Part shown: positions 1-6,105 of the stretch, one piece after another
Numbering within the stretch: position 1 is the first letter of the stretch
Layout of the letters: each line of letters begins with the position of its first letter
Assembly: GCA_026393335.1 (NCBI GenBank)
Contig: JAPLAJ010000094.1
Coordinates: 1-8,285, forward strand
Length of the DNA stretch: 8,285 nucleotides
Reading direction: 5' to 3'
Origin: Rhodoluna sp.
GTDB lineage: Bacteria > Actinomycetota > Actinomycetes > Actinomycetales > Microbacteriaceae
Translations under genes and position numbers: made by a program
The notes under the pieces: model-generated
What the model saw: only the letters and a program-made list of their open reading frames with translations
Told to the model about the DNA's origin: nothing
The model's database searches: none

Positions 1-2
1 TC

Positions 3-959
3 TCACTCAGCCGAGCAGTAATCTCACTTCTGCCGTTTATCTATGCGATGTATTTGCCAATCCAGTCAATCTTCGTTCCAGGTTTTAGTTCAAGAGGCTT
101 GGAAATAGCAGCGCTGGCTATTTATGTTTGTGTGTCTTCTGTCACATTGCTTTTCTTCAGGGGACTTAGATTACCTCGCTGGCAAGCATGGCTGAATCTC
201 GCAGCTGCTGGGTTGATTCCTGGTTTGGTGATTCTGCAAAGAAACGAAATTAAGGATCAAAGCATCGGTGCTTGGATGGTCATGGGCACAGCTCTCGTGC
301 TAACCGCAACCGCAGTTAGGCAGCAGGCACGAATAGCGCTAATTGGATTAGGTGTTCTGCTGGGGCTATTGATTGTTGAATACGGTTTGCCGGGTCTGAC
401 AGCTTCTGGCTTAGCTGGAGCATTGGTATTCGTTCTGGCAGGACTTGGAGTTTCCAGAGGTATCGCTAGAACTACCAGAGAGACAGAAAAGTTTAGAGCT
501 ATTGAACTTGAGTCCATTTCTAGAATTGCTGAACTTGATGCCGCAGCTAAAGAACGTCAGCAAAGGTTAGCTCAAGTTCTAGGAACTGCTGTTCCACTGC
601 TTTCAGTTATCAAAGATGCACAGGGGCCAATAGATGAAGAACTCAAACAATCAGCAAGGCTTGTTGAGGCTACACTTCGAGATAACCTGCGCGGCAGAGA
701 TCTCCTAAATCCTGCAATGAGTAAGGAAGTGCAAAGGCTAAGAAGCTTAGGCTGTGAAGTTTTGATTCTCGATGAGGGTGGAACTGCTTCACTAACTTCA
801 GCTGAGCGTGATGCGTTACTGCAGAGAGCTGTTGATGCTTTACAGATAGTTCAAAGTGGTCGGGTCACTATCAGAAGCCCAAAGGCAGAAGAGTTCAAAA
901 TAACTGTGGTGGCAACAACTCCAGGTCAAGCAGAACCTGTACTTTCAATCAGGCTTTAA
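3..959 (+). CDS. Membrane protein with a sensor-kinase-like C-terminal region, 5' partial
   Basis: The reading frame is open to the left edge of the window. The first ATG, at 48, lies inside a hydrophobic helix and has no Shine-Dalgarno sequence, so the true start is probably upstream. About the first 155 residues after that ATG hold several hydrophobic segments, consistent with a polytopic membrane domain of roughly five or six helices. A charged helical stretch follows (around residues 145-180, probably a coiled-coil linker), then a soluble domain. That domain contains a segment reading LVEATLRDNLRGRDLL and ends in alternating strands. This pattern resembles actinobacterial proteins with a worn-down histidine-kinase output region, but I see no H-box histidine and no clear N or G boxes of an ATP-binding domain, so kinase activity is doubtful. 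The upstream neighbour is not visible; such genes often sit beside a response regulator, which cannot be tested here. The function is unknown, and the kinase resemblance is inference. Confidence 0.8.
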   Translation, partial: SLSRAVISLLPFIYAMYLPIQSIFVPGFSSRGLEIAALAIYVCVSSVTLLFFRGLRLPRWQAWLNLAAAGLIPGLVILQRNEIKDQSIGAWMVMGTALVLTATAVRQQARIALIGLGVLLGLLIVEYGLPGLTASGLAGALVFVLAGLGVSRGIARTTRETEKFRAIELESISRIAELDAAAKERQQRLAQVLGTAVPLLSVIKDAQGPIDEELKQSARLVEATLRDNLRGRDLLNPAMSKEVQRLRSLGCEVLILDEGGTASLTSAERDALLQRAVDALQIVQSGRVTIRSPKAEEFKITVVATTPGQAEPVLSIRL

Positions 960-965
960 ACCCCA

Positions 966-1003
966 ACGGGCCTTCACCGCTTCTTTCGAAGAGCTAGGCC
1001 CGT
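966..1003. repeat. Inverted repeat / hairpin after the first gene, possible terminator
   Basis: Perfect 8-bp arms ACGGGCCT (966-973) and AGGCCCGT (996-1003) enclose a second short stem, CTTC/GAAG. Read on the minus strand, the apex is a CTTC-GAAA-GAAG helix with a GNRA-type tetraloop. It begins 7 bases after the stop codon of the upstream gene, which suits a terminator or a 3' end stabiliser. No T-tract follows on the plus strand (the next bases are CCCCTGG), so the terminator role is tentative. Confidence 0.45.
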
Positions 1004-1061
1004 CCCCTGGTGGTAAGTGCTTAGGCCCCTTAGACCTACTTGCATTTACCTAATGAAAAAC

Positions 1062-1092
1062 TATTTCCATTGCGATAAATATTGTGGAAATA
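1062..1092. repeat. 8-bp inverted repeat with an AT-rich 15-bp spacer
   Basis: TATTTCCA (1062-1069) is the exact reverse complement of TGGAAATA (1085-1092), with 15 bases between. The spacing could fit an operator for a dimeric regulator or a weak stem-loop. It lies between two convergent genes, where an operator for either would be out of place. No role can be assigned. Confidence 0.35.
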
Positions 1093-1102
1093 CGGGCTTG
1101 TT

Positions 1103-1131
1103 TTAAGTCCCCACTTAAGGGGACAGCTTAA
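1103..1131. terminator. Hairpin, possible secondary terminator
   Basis: GTCCCC (1107-1112) and GGGGAC (1119-1124) pair around a 6-base loop. The flanks TTAAG (1103-1107) and CTTAA (1127-1131) could extend the stem past a small bulge, in competition with the last base pair. It lies just beyond the stronger 1137-1163 hairpin for leftward transcription and would be a backup terminator. There is no proper T-run on either side, only short T and A runs. Confidence 0.4.
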
Positions 1132-1136
1132 AGGGT

Positions 1137-1163
1137 GAAACCCCCTTCAATGAAGGGGGTTTC
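1137..1163. terminator. Strong bidirectional terminator-like hairpin
   Basis: The 12-bp arms GAAACCCCCTTC (1137-1148) and GAAGGGGGTTTC (1152-1163) are perfectly complementary around a 3-base loop. The hairpin begins 13 bases past the stop codon of the leftward DUF885 gene, the expected place for its terminator. Because the palindrome is symmetric it also faces rightward transcription from the first gene. The only T-run is the TTT inside the stem, so it is not a textbook U-tract terminator, but such forms are common in actinobacteria. Confidence 0.75.
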
Positions 1164-1176
1164 GGACCGTCGTTTG

Positions 1177-2841
1177 CTATCCCAGCAACGCTGTTTCTAG
1201 TGTATCTAATCCAACGCTTCCTAGGTTCAAGGCTTTCATGTGGAATTCCTTGATGTTGAAGTTAGCACCCTGACGAGCCTTGTACTCATCGCGGATGTTC
1301 TCCCAGATACGCTGACCGATCTTGTATGAAGGAGCCTGTCCTGGCCAACCGAAGTAGCGGTGTACTTCGAAGTTGATGAACTGCTCGCTCATGTTGACGT
1401 TCTTGCTCATGAAATCAAGGGCATAGTCAAAGTCCCACTTGCCGGTGCCATCTAGTCTTGGCTTTCCTAGGTGAACACCGATGTCTAGCACAACACGAGC
1501 TGCACGCATGCGCTGACCATCTAGCATTCCTAGGCGGTCGCCTGGATCATCTAGGAAGCCTAGTTCTTGCATTAGACGCTCAGCGTATAGAGCCCAACCT
1601 TCACCGTGGCCTGAAGACCATGAGGCTAGACGACGCCATGAGTTCAACTCAGCTTTGTTGTATACCTTCTGAGCAATCTGAAGGTGGTGACCTGGCACAC
1701 CCTCGTGGTAAACAGTTGTGGTTTCTCTCCAAGTGTCGAATTCTGTAACACCAACTGGAACTGACCACCACATTCTTCCAGGTCTTGAGAAGTCATCGGT
1801 AGGGGAGGTGTAGTAGATACCACCGTGCTGAGTTGGAGCGATCATGCACTCAAGCTTTCTAAGTGGCTCTGCGATATCGAAGTGTGTACCACTTAGCTTC
1901 TCGATTGCAGCGTCTGAAAGTTTCTGCATCCAAGCCTGAAGTTCTGCGGTACCGTGCAGCTTACGCTTCGGGTCATTATCGAGAACTTCGATGGCTTCTT
2001 TAACAGATGCACCAGGCTTGATTTCATTTGCTACTGCGTTCTGTTCTGCAACAACACGAGCAAGTTCTTCTTTACCCCACTCGTAAGTTTCATCAAGGTC
2101 AACCTTCTTGCCTAGGAATCTAGCGCTTAGAAGTTGGTAGCGGTCACGACCAATTGCATCTTCCTTGTTACCTGCTGGCAGTAGTTCGTGCTTAAAGAAG
2201 TCAACTAGCTTTGCGTATCCTGCAGTTGCCTCTTCAGCAGAAGATTCTAGTTCGGCTTTTAGCGATGCTGGAAGATCACCGTTTTCAGGCTTTGCGTTCT
2301 TTGCAAACTTTCTAAAGAAACCATCTTCGGTCAATATCTGTTCTGCCTGAGTGATTGCTAGTACAACCTGACGAATAGCAGGAGTGTCTTTGGCTGCAAT
2401 ACCTTCACGAAGAGTTGCGATGTATCCATCAACAGCGCCTTCAACAGCCTTCATACGCTTAGAGATGTTTGACCAGTTCTCTTCGGTAGCAGTTGGGGTT
2501 AGGTCGAAGATGTCTCTAATGCCTTGAGCATTAGATGCGATTGGGTTTAGATCTCTGTGACCCATACCTGAGTCGTAGATCTCACCACTTAGTTTTAAGG
2601 TTGAGGTCATTGCCAACTTGGTAACTTTGTCCACATCATCGCGAATCTCAGTTGCCTCAACTTTGGCAAGCATTTCTTTTTCAAGTTTGTTGTGATGCGC
2701 TGCAGCTTCTGGGCTGGTGTCCTCAAGTCTGTCTTCGCCAACTTTGAAACCTGCGTAGGTAGCAAATTCTGGGCTTAGATCAACAAGGGTTTTTACCCAG
2801 TCTTCAGCTAAAAGGTCTAGCTTTGATGGTTCACGGGTCAT
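1177..2841 (-). CDS. DUF885 family protein, putative zinc metallopeptidase
   Basis: This 554-residue protein belongs to the DUF885 family. The signature is HEGVPGHH at residues 379-386, an HExxPGHH motif in which His379, Glu380 and a later His probably form a metal site. It is followed by GHGEGWALYAERL (411-423), whose Glu414 is a likely further ligand, and by GWPGQAPSYKIG near residue 498. These are the family's most conserved blocks, and the length is typical. There is no signal peptide or membrane segment, so the protein is probably cytoplasmic. Members resemble metallopeptidases, but the substrates of most are unknown; a dipeptidase or oligopeptidase role is inference. The ATG start is supported by GAAAGG (2849-2854 on the plus strand) 7 bases upstream. 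It lies 60 bases downstream of the acyl-CoA carboxylase epsilon gene with no terminator visible between them, so co-transcription is plausible. Leucine codon CTA is used often. Confidence 0.9.
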   Translation of the reverse strand: MTREPSKLDLLAEDWVKTLVDLSPEFATYAGFKVGEDRLEDTSPEAAAHHNKLEKEMLAKVEATEIRDDVDKVTKLAMTSTLKLSGEIYDSGMGHRDLNPIASNAQGIRDIFDLTPTATEENWSNISKRMKAVEGAVDGYIATLREGIAAKDTPAIRQVVLAITQAEQILTEDGFFRKFAKNAKPENGDLPASLKAELESSAEEATAGYAKLVDFFKHELLPAGNKEDAIGRDRYQLLSARFLGKKVDLDETYEWGKEELARVVAEQNAVANEIKPGASVKEAIEVLDNDPKRKLHGTAELQAWMQKLSDAAIEKLSGTHFDIAEPLRKLECMIAPTQHGGIYYTSPTDDFSRPGRMWWSVPVGVTEFDTWRETTTVYHEGVPGHHLQIAQKVYNKAELNSWRRLASWSSGHGEGWALYAERLMQELGFLDDPGDRLGMLDGQRMRAARVVLDIGVHLGKPRLDGTGKWDFDYALDFMSKNVNMSEQFINFEVHRYFGWPGQAPSYKIGQRIWENIRDEYKARQGANFNIKEFHMKALNLGSVGLDTLETALLG

Positions 2842-2901
2842 TTTGGTACCTTTCGGGTATGCGAAATTACTAAGGATAAATCTAGTCCTGTTTATGGGTG
2901 C

Positions 2902-3141
2902 TTATTCGAGCCCAGGTCGATATTGGGCTCGCCACTGGCCAAAGCCAGGGGTCAGGTCGTTTCTGAAAATTGAAGTGTTTCTATTCCAAGAAGATGCAGG
3001 TTTCTTTACCTGCTTCTTGCCCTCTGTCACCTGCTGCGCATGAGCTGCCTCCAAGATGGCCACAACAGCAGCCAACTCTTCAGGGCTAGGGTTACCGGAG
3101 ATGACCTTCAGGACATCACCTATAGGTTCAGGGTTCATCAC
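2902..3141 (-). CDS. accE: Acyl-CoA carboxylase epsilon subunit
   Basis: This 79-residue protein matches the actinobacterial acyl-CoA carboxylase epsilon subunit (ACC_epsilon family), a small helper that promotes assembly and activity of the alpha/beta carboxylase complex. The N-terminal part reads as a helix with the typical SPEELAAVVAIL segment (residues 19-30). A basic linker follows, then a C-terminal segment with W52, W70, several Arg and a PG pair, as is usual for the family. The first codon is GTG, overlapping the accD stop by 4 bases (GTGA). An ATG directly after it is an alternative start, giving 78 residues. The overlap implies translational coupling with accD, and finding it directly behind accD supports the assignment despite weak sequence conservation in the family. 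Confidence 0.85.
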   Translation of the reverse strand: MMNPEPIGDVLKVISGNPSPEELAAVVAILEAAHAQQVTEGKKQVKKPASSWNRNTSIFRNDLTPGFGQWRAQYRPGLE

Positions 3142-4733
3142 AGTGGGATGTTTCCATGCTTCTTAGGAGGAGTGGTTGCACGCTTGGTCTTTAGGGCAGC
3201 TAGAGCCTTAATGACGCTGATGCGAGTAGCAGCAGGCTCAATGATTCCATCTAGTTCACCGCGCTCAGCAGCAAGGTAAGGGCTTGCAACGTTATAGGTG
3301 TATTCGGCAGCTAGTTGGGCTCTTACCTTCTTGACATCTTCACCGGCTTCTTCAGCAGCTTTGATCTTGTCGCGGAACAGAATGTTTACAGCACCCTGTC
3401 CACCCATAACGGCAATCTCAGCTGTTGGCCAAGCAAGGTTGATATCTGCACCAAGCTGTTTTGAGCCCATAACGATGTATGCGCCTCCATAAGCCTTGCG
3501 AGTGATAACTGTTACCAGTGGAACAGTTGCTTCTGCATATGCATAAAGTAACTTAGCTCCACGCCTGATAACTCCAGCCCATTCTTGATCTGCACCTGGT
3601 AAATATCCTGGAACGTCAACAAGGGTGAGTACTGGGATTGAGAAAGCATCGGCGAATCTAACAAAGCGAGCAGCTTTTTCAGCAGCATCAATGTTCAGAG
3701 TTCCAGCAAGAGCGCTTGGTTGGTTAGCCACAATAGCAATTGACTGACCTGCTACTCGTGCAAAACCAATCAGAATGTTAGGAGCGAATAGTGGTTGCAC
3801 TTCTAAGAACTGGTTGTCATCAACGATTGATTCAATGACCTTGATCATTGAATAAGGCTGGTTAGGTGAATCAGGAATGATTGTGTTTAGTTCACGGTCT
3901 GCATCAGTGATCTCTAGTGCACTTTCACTTTCGTAGTGCACAGGTTCGCTTAGGTTGTTCTCCGGCAGGAAGCTAAGCAGAGTTCTTGCATAATCTAATG
4001 CGTCATCTTCATCGCTAGCTAGATAGTGAGCAACACCTGAGGTCTTGTTGTGAGCGAGTGCTCCACCAAGTTCTTCCATCTCCACAACTTCTCCGGTAAC
4101 TGTCTTGATCACATCAGGACCAGTTACGAACATGTTTGAAGTCTTATCAACCATGATCACAAAGTCAGTAAGAGCAGGACCGTAAACAGCACCACCGGCA
4201 GCAGGACCCATGATGATAGAGATCTGTGGGATAACACCAGATGCCATGGTGTGACGCTTGAAGATTTCACCGTATTTACCAAGGGCTATAACACCCTCTT
4301 GAATACGAGCACCACCTGAATCAAGAATTCCAATTAGCGGAACACCGGTTGCGATAGCTAGATCCATAATCTTGATGATCTTGTTTCCAGCAGCTTCACC
4401 AAGGGAACCACCAAAGATAGTGAAGTCTTGAGAGAACAGGGCAACCTGACGGCCACCGATAGTTCCGATACCTGTAACTACAGAGTCGCCATAGGGACGG
4501 TTCTTATCCATCCCAAAAGCAGTTGAGCGGTGTCTAACAAACTCGTCCATCTCAACAAATGAACCCTCGTCAAGCAAGAGCTCAATACGTTCACGGGCAG
4601 TCTTTTTACCCTTAGCGTGCTGCTTAGCAATGGCTGCCTCACCACTGGCGTAGACAGCCTCGTGGTAGCGGTTACGTAGATCTTCAATCTTGCCTGCTGT
4701 TGTTGATAGGTCAGGCGTATTCTTCTCGGTCAA
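3138..4733 (-). CDS. accD: Acyl-CoA (acetyl/propionyl-CoA) carboxylase beta subunit, carboxyltransferase
   Basis: This carboxyltransferase subunit moves the carboxyl group from carboxybiotin to an acyl-CoA, giving malonyl- or methylmalonyl-CoA for lipid synthesis. I chose the TTG at 4733 because GGAG (4741-4744 on the plus strand) lies 7 bases upstream and the resulting 531 residues match the usual family length and N-terminus. An ATG at 4793 would add 20 residues with no family-like sequence. Motifs, numbered from the TTG: GGSLGEAAGNK (108-118), DSGGARIQEG (138-147), the N-terminal oxyanion loop GPAAGGAVYGPALTDF (176-191), VPGYLPG (374-380) and the C-terminal AYGGAYIVMGSK (414-425). Ile420 sits where Streptomyces PccB has a specificity-setting Asp, which suggests AccB-like broad use of acetyl- and propionyl-CoA. 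The biotin-carrying alpha subunit is not in the window. The gene is divergent from birA and coupled to accE. Confidence 0.93.
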   Translation of the reverse strand: MTEKNTPDLSTTAGKIEDLRNRYHEAVYASGEAAIAKQHAKGKKTARERIELLLDEGSFVEMDEFVRHRSTAFGMDKNRPYGDSVVTGIGTIGGRQVALFSQDFTIFGGSLGEAAGNKIIKIMDLAIATGVPLIGILDSGGARIQEGVIALGKYGEIFKRHTMASGVIPQISIIMGPAAGGAVYGPALTDFVIMVDKTSNMFVTGPDVIKTVTGEVVEMEELGGALAHNKTSGVAHYLASDEDDALDYARTLLSFLPENNLSEPVHYESESALEITDADRELNTIIPDSPNQPYSMIKVIESIVDDNQFLEVQPLFAPNILIGFARVAGQSIAIVANQPSALAGTLNIDAAEKAARFVRFADAFSIPVLTLVDVPGYLPGADQEWAGVIRRGAKLLYAYAEATVPLVTVITRKAYGGAYIVMGSKQLGADINLAWPTAEIAVMGGQGAVNILFRDKIKAAEEAGEDVKKVRAQLAAEYTYNVASPYLAAERGELDGIIEPAATRISVIKALAALKTKRATTPPKKHGNIPL

Positions 4734-4826
4734 AGCTTGTCTCCAATTAAGGTTGGGCAGAGGTTCTCTTCGCTCAAAAGTAACTCTATCCAAGAGGTGT
4801 CGGTTGGAGGGTCTAACCTTGAGGCT
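4734..4826. promoter_or_regulatory. Divergent accD / birA promoter region
   Basis: This 93-bp stretch separates the divergent accD and birA starts and must hold the promoters of both units unless transcription enters from further away. I could not find convincing -35/-10 pairs on either strand. TAGAGT on the minus strand and TAACCT (4814-4819) on the plus strand resemble loose -10 elements but lack a partner -35. No clear operator palindrome was seen. The call rests on gene orientation. Confidence 0.5.
4741..4744 (-). promoter_or_regulatory. Shine-Dalgarno site that sets the accD TTG start
   Basis: GGAG on the minus strand stands 7 bases before TTG at 4733. The upstream ATG at 4793 has no comparable site, so this decides for the rare TTG start. 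Confidence 0.7.
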
Positions 4827-5609
4827 ATGGAACTAAAACTGAGTAGCGAATTCGCCTCAAGAATTGAATTTTTACCTGAAACAGGCTCAACAAACACCGA
4901 TTTACTGGCCTTTGCAGTAAGTAAACCTGAGTTATGGACTGATTTTTCAGTTCTGCTTACAGATAACCAGATTTCAGGTCGTGGCAGGCTAGATCGTCAA
5001 TGGGTAGCTAAGCCTGGTGCAGGATTGGCAGTTTCAGTTCTGCTTAGACCAACCAAGTTCAGCATTGAAAGTTTTGGCTGGTTACCTCTACTTGCTGGGT
5101 TGGCAATGAAAAATGCCGTAGCGAGCCTTATCGAAGATGCTCAAATTAGTTTGAAGTGGCCAAACGATGTTTTGGTTGATGGTGAAAAGATTTCTGGCTT
5201 GTTGGCTGAAGTTTTACCTTCCGGCGATGGTGTGGTGATCGGAGCGGGACTAAATCTCACTCAGAGTAAAGATGAGTTACCAATCCCAAACGCAACCTCG
5301 TTGAAGTTACACGGAGTCACCGGGTTTGAACTTGATGATGTCTTGGTTAGATACCTTTCATCCTTTAGAAGACTTTACGAAGAACTATCTGATGCCTCAG
5401 GTGACCCAGAGCCTTCTGGACTTCGTAGTTCTGTTCAAGAGGCATGCTCTTCGATTGGAGCAAATGTCAAAGTGATCTTGCCCGATGGCTCTGAGTTTTC
5501 TGGAAAAGGCGTTGGCTTGGATAACACTGGCCGACTGCTAGTAGCCATGTCCGACCCTCTAGAGATTCGTGCCGTTGCGGCAGGAGACATTCAACACTTG
5601 CGACAATAG
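4827..5609 (+). CDS. birA: Biotin--[acetyl-CoA carboxylase] ligase
   Basis: BirA activates biotin with ATP to biotinyl-AMP and transfers it to the lysine of the biotin carrier domain of acyl-CoA carboxylase. From the ATG at 4827 it has 260 residues. Motifs: ETGSTN (18-23) for substrate binding, the adenylate-binding loop GRGRLDRQW (51-59), KWPNDVLVDGEKISGLLAE (110-128) with the catalytic-site Lys121, and GVVIGAGLNL near residue 135. The last 50 residues look like the small SH3-like C-terminal domain. There is no N-terminal helix-turn-helix, so it is a group I ligase and not a repressor of biotin genes. The start is not certain: GGAGGG (4806-4811) is 15 bases away and GAGG (4821-4824) only 2, while an upstream GTG at 4797 would add 10 residues. 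Distance to ETGSTN supports the ATG. It stands head to head with accD, whose enzyme needs biotin. Confidence 0.93.
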   Translation: MELKLSSEFASRIEFLPETGSTNTDLLAFAVSKPELWTDFSVLLTDNQISGRGRLDRQWVAKPGAGLAVSVLLRPTKFSIESFGWLPLLAGLAMKNAVASLIEDAQISLKWPNDVLVDGEKISGLLAEVLPSGDGVVIGAGLNLTQSKDELPIPNATSLKLHGVTGFELDDVLVRYLSSFRRLYEELSDASGDPEPSGLRSSVQEACSSIGANVKVILPDGSEFSGKGVGLDNTGRLLVAMSDPLEIRAVAAGDIQHLRQ

Positions 5610-5613
5610 TCAG

Positions 5614-6102
5614 GTGTCCACTTCTCAAACATCCTTCGAAGAGCAAAGTTTCGTCTTGCTTCGAAGGCATGGCTCTGCATTGATTTTGCCTGTCATTGTT
5701 CTATTCCTTGATGCAGCTCTATATTTCTTTGTTGACTGGCGATTGAATGAGAGCTGGCAGCATCAAGCCTTTCTTGCCGTCGTTCTAATAATTGGCTTAA
5801 TCTTCTGGTTTATTCCATCTTTGAAGTTCTTCACAAACAGATATGAGTTAACTAGCACTAGAGCGGTTGTGCACTCAGGGTTATTTGGCACAAAAACTGA
5901 TGAAGTTCCGTGGGGAGAGATAACCGGGGTGAGTATTTCCAGAGGAGTCACCAGTTGGCTTCAAGGTGCGGGGGATATCAGATTGCATCGGGAGTTTGGC
6001 CAAGATCTAATCTTGAAAAGAGTTCCCAGAGCCAAGAAACTCAGTAAAGAGATCGAGCAGTTCCTAGGCAAGAGAGCAAGAAGCACAGGCGTGAGAAAAT
6101 AA
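5614..6102 (+). CDS. Bacterial PH (bPH2, YdbS-like) domain membrane protein
   Basis: From the GTG at 5614 this is a 162-residue protein. It has two hydrophobic helices (about residues 19-42 and 51-73), followed by a bPH2 domain (former DUF304, about 74-135) with the family pattern: NRYELTSTRAVVHSGLFG, a short strand with EVPWGEITGVSI, then GVTSWLQGAGDIRL. A basic tail follows. The domain probably faces the cytoplasm; the molecular role of this family is not established. The start is only 4 bases after the birA stop, suggesting translational coupling; no strong Shine-Dalgarno sequence is present. GTG 5569 and TTG 5575 inside birA are in-frame alternatives adding up to 15 residues, but they give an N-terminus unlike the family. 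PurK follows 3 bases after the stop, so the gene is inside an operon. Confidence 0.85.
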   Translation: MSTSQTSFEEQSFVLLRRHGSALILPVIVLFLDAALYFFVDWRLNESWQHQAFLAVVLIIGLIFWFIPSLKFFTNRYELTSTRAVVHSGLFGTKTDEVPWGEITGVSISRGVTSWLQGAGDIRLHREFGQDLILKRVPRAKKLSKEIEQFLGKRARSTGVRK

Positions 6103-6105
6103 GTC

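Noticed and set aside
960..1176. A tRNA or known small RNA gene in the convergent spacer
   Set aside because: No cloverleaf, T-loop sequence, or run of cytosine loops as in the actinobacterial 6C RNA was found.
1458..1748. Plus-strand open frame of 96 codons inside the DUF885 gene
   Set aside because: It is antisense to a well-supported gene, has no ribosome binding site and no recognisable protein features.
2843..3279. Two plus-strand open frames opposite accE and the end of accD
   Set aside because: They lie antisense to supported genes with family motifs, and their translations look like shadow sequence.
4478..4687. Minus-strand open frame of 69 codons within accD
   Set aside because: It is out of frame with the conserved carboxyltransferase sequence on the same strand and has no family features.
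5467..5670. Minus-strand open frame across the birA / bPH2 junction
   Set aside because: It overlaps conserved genes on the other strand and has no ribosome binding site.
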